Assembly (NCBI RefSeq): GCF_014673495.1
Contig: NZ_CP051006.1
Span: forward strand, 8,307,001-8,371,000
Reading direction: 5' to 3'
Source of the DNA: Streptomyces griseofuscus
GTDB lineage: Bacteria > Actinomycetota > Actinomycetes > Streptomycetales > Streptomycetaceae
DNA length: 64,000 bases
The position numbers and the translations under genes are program-made. Shown piece after piece: positions 20,201-23,200 of this stretch. The notes under the pieces are model-generated. The model was not told the origin of the DNA. It did not search any database and worked only from the letters and a program-made list of their open reading frames with translations. Position 1 is the first letter of the stretch; the number at the start of each line of letters is the position of its first letter.

Positions 20201-23200
20201 TCGCGCTCTCCCGCTTCCTGCTGGCCGAGACACTGGGTGTCCAGGAACGGCCCGAGGCCGCGGTGGCCGCGGTGACCGGCGGCACGGACGAGCCGATCGC
20301 GATCGTCGGAATGGCCTGCCGGTTCCCCGGCGATGTGCGGTCGCCCGAAGACCTTTGGCGCCTCGTCGCCTCCGGCGGCGACGCGATCTCGGGCTTCCCC
20401 GAGGACCGCGGCTGGGACGTCGAGAACCTCTACGACCCGGACCCCGACCGCTCCGGCAAGTCCTACGTGCGCCACGGTGGCTTCCTCCACGAGGCCGCCG
20501 AGTTCGACCCGGCTTTCTTCGGTATCTCGCCGCGTGAGGCGCTGGCGATGGACCCGCAGCAGCGGTTGCTCCTGGAGACCTCGTGGGAGGCGTTCGAGCG
20601 GGCCGGGATCGACCCGGCGACGGTGCGGGGGAGCAGGACCGGTGTGTTCGCGGGGGTGATGTACCACGACTACGGCGCCCGCGTGAAGACGCCGGGGGAG
20701 GGCATGGACGCCTACCTGGGCAGCGGCAGCGCGGGCAGCATCGCCTCAGGCCGGGTCTCGTACACCTTCGGCCTTGAAGGGCCCGCGGTCACGGTCGACA
20801 CGGCGTGCTCGTCGTCCCTGGTGGCCCTGCATCTGGCGGCCCAGGCGCTGCGCAGCGGTGAGTGCTCGATGGCCCTTGTCGGCGGTGTCACCGTGATGGC
20901 TACTCCTTCGACGTTCGTGGAGTTCAGTCGGCAGCGTGGTCTGTCGGCGGACGGTCGGTGCAGGGCGTTCTCGGCCGGTGCGGATGGCACGGGTTGGGCT
21001 GAGGGTGCGGGCATGCTGCTCGTGGAGCGGTTGTCGGATGCTCGTCGTAACGGGCATCAGGTGTTGGCGGTTGTCCGGGGTACGGCGGTGAATCAGGATG
21101 GTGCGTCGAATGGTCTGACGGCGCCGAACGGTCCTTCGCAGCAGCGGGTGATCCGGCAGGCGTTGGCGAATGCGGGTGTGTCCTCGGACCAGGTGGACGC
21201 GGTGGAGGCGCACGGTACGGGGACGCGGTTGGGCGACCCGATCGAGGCCCAGGCGTTGATCGCGACCTATGGTCAGGAGCGGTCTGGGGACCGGCCGTTG
21301 TGGCTGGGCTCGTTGAAGTCGAACATCGGGCATGCGCAGGCTGCTGCGGGTGTCGGTGGCGTGATCAAGATGGTCATGGCGATGCGGCACGGTGTGCTGC
21401 CGCAGACGCTGCATGTGGATGAGCCGACGCCGCACGTGGACTGGTCGGCGGGTGACGTCCGGCTGCTGACCGAGGCCGTGGAGTGGCCTGCCCATGACGG
21501 GCCGCGCAGGGCTGCGGTGTCCTCCTTCGGCATCAGCGGCACCAACGCCCACGTGATCGTGGAACAGACCCCGGACCCGTCGGAGCCGGTTCCCGAGCCG
21601 GAACCCGACACGGTCGTACCGTTGGTGCTGTCCGCGAAGAGCGACACGGCACTGCGGGCCCAGGCGGAGCGCCTGCTGTCCCTGGCCTCGACCACGGACC
21701 TACGGCCGGCCGATCTCGCCTTCTCCCTCGCCACCACGCGCTCGGCCATGGAGTACCGGGCTGCCGTGGTGGGGGAGAACCGCGACGAACTCCTCGACGG
21801 ACTACGTGCGTTCACCGCGGGCGCCGCGTCCAACCGGATCGTCACGGGCGAACCGGGCAGCGGAGGCAAGGTCGGCTTCTTGTTCTCGGGGCAGGGCTCG
21901 CAACGGCTTGGCATGGGGCGTGAGTTGTACGAGTCGTTCCCCGTGTTCGCCGCGGCGTTCGACGGGGTGTGTGCGCTTCTGGATGCGCCTGTGGTCGTGG
22001 ATTCGGAGGAGTTGGATCAGACGGGTTCGACGCAGCCTGCGCTGTTCGCGGTCGAGGTGGCGTTGTTCCGGCTGCTGGAGTCGTGGGGTGTGCGGCCGGA
22101 TTACGTGGCCGGGCATTCGGTGGGGGAGATCGCGGCTGCTCACGTGGCGGGTGTGCTGTCCCTTGAGGATGCGGCGCGGTTGGTGTCGGCGCGTGCGCGT
22201 CTGATGCAGGCGTTGCCGGGTGGCGGTGCGATGGTCGCCGTACAGGCGACTGAGGACGAGGTGTTGCCGTATCTGACCGATGGAGTGGGTATCGCGGCGA
22301 TCAACGGCCCGCAGTCGTTGGTGGTTTCGGGCGTGGAGGACGCGGCGGTCGCGGTCGGTGAGGTCTTCCGGGGAAAGGGTCGTAAGACGTCCCGGCTGAA
22401 GGTGAGCCATGCGTTCCATTCGCCTTTGATGGAGCCGATGTTGGAGGAGTTCGGCGAGGTCGTCGGCGGGTTGGTCTTCAACGAGCCGAGGATTCCGGTC
22501 GTTTCGAACCTCACGGGCCGTCTGGCCGAGCCGTACACGCCGGAGTACTGGGTACGGCACGTGCGCGAGGCGGTTCGTTTCGCGGACGGTGTGCGGACCT
22601 TGCACGAGCTGGGCGTGACGACTTTCGTGGAGATCGGTCCGGGCGGGGTGCTCAGTGCTCTTGCCCAGGGCTGTGTGGACGACATCGTGACCGTCCCCGT
22701 CGTACGGGCGGACCGTCCCGAGCCGCGGGCCGTCGTCACCGCGCTCGCCGAGCTGCACGTGCACGGTGTGTCCCCGGACTGGCGGGCGGTGTTCCCGGGT
22801 GCCCGGCGGGTCGATCTGCCGACCTACGCCTTCCAGTACGAGCGTTACTGGCTGGAGGCGCCGGAGGAGTTCAGCGGTGCGGCCGCTGCCGCCGGGCTCG
22901 GACTGGGCGCGGCGGAGCACCCGTTGGCCGGTGCGGTGGTCGCGCTGCCCGGCGCCGGTGGGTTCCTGGTCACCGGGCGGCTGTCGCTCAGGACGCACCC
23001 CTGGCTCGCCGACCACATGGTGATGGGCAGGGTGCTGTTGCCGGGTACCGCGCTCGTGGAGCTGGCGGTGCGCGCGGGCGACGAGGCCGGTTGCGCGCAG
23101 GTCGAGGATCTGACGCTGGAAGCACCGCTGATCGTCCCGGACCACGGCGGTGTCGCCGTACAGGTGTGGGTCGGGCCCGAGGAGGAGTCCGGCCGGCGCG

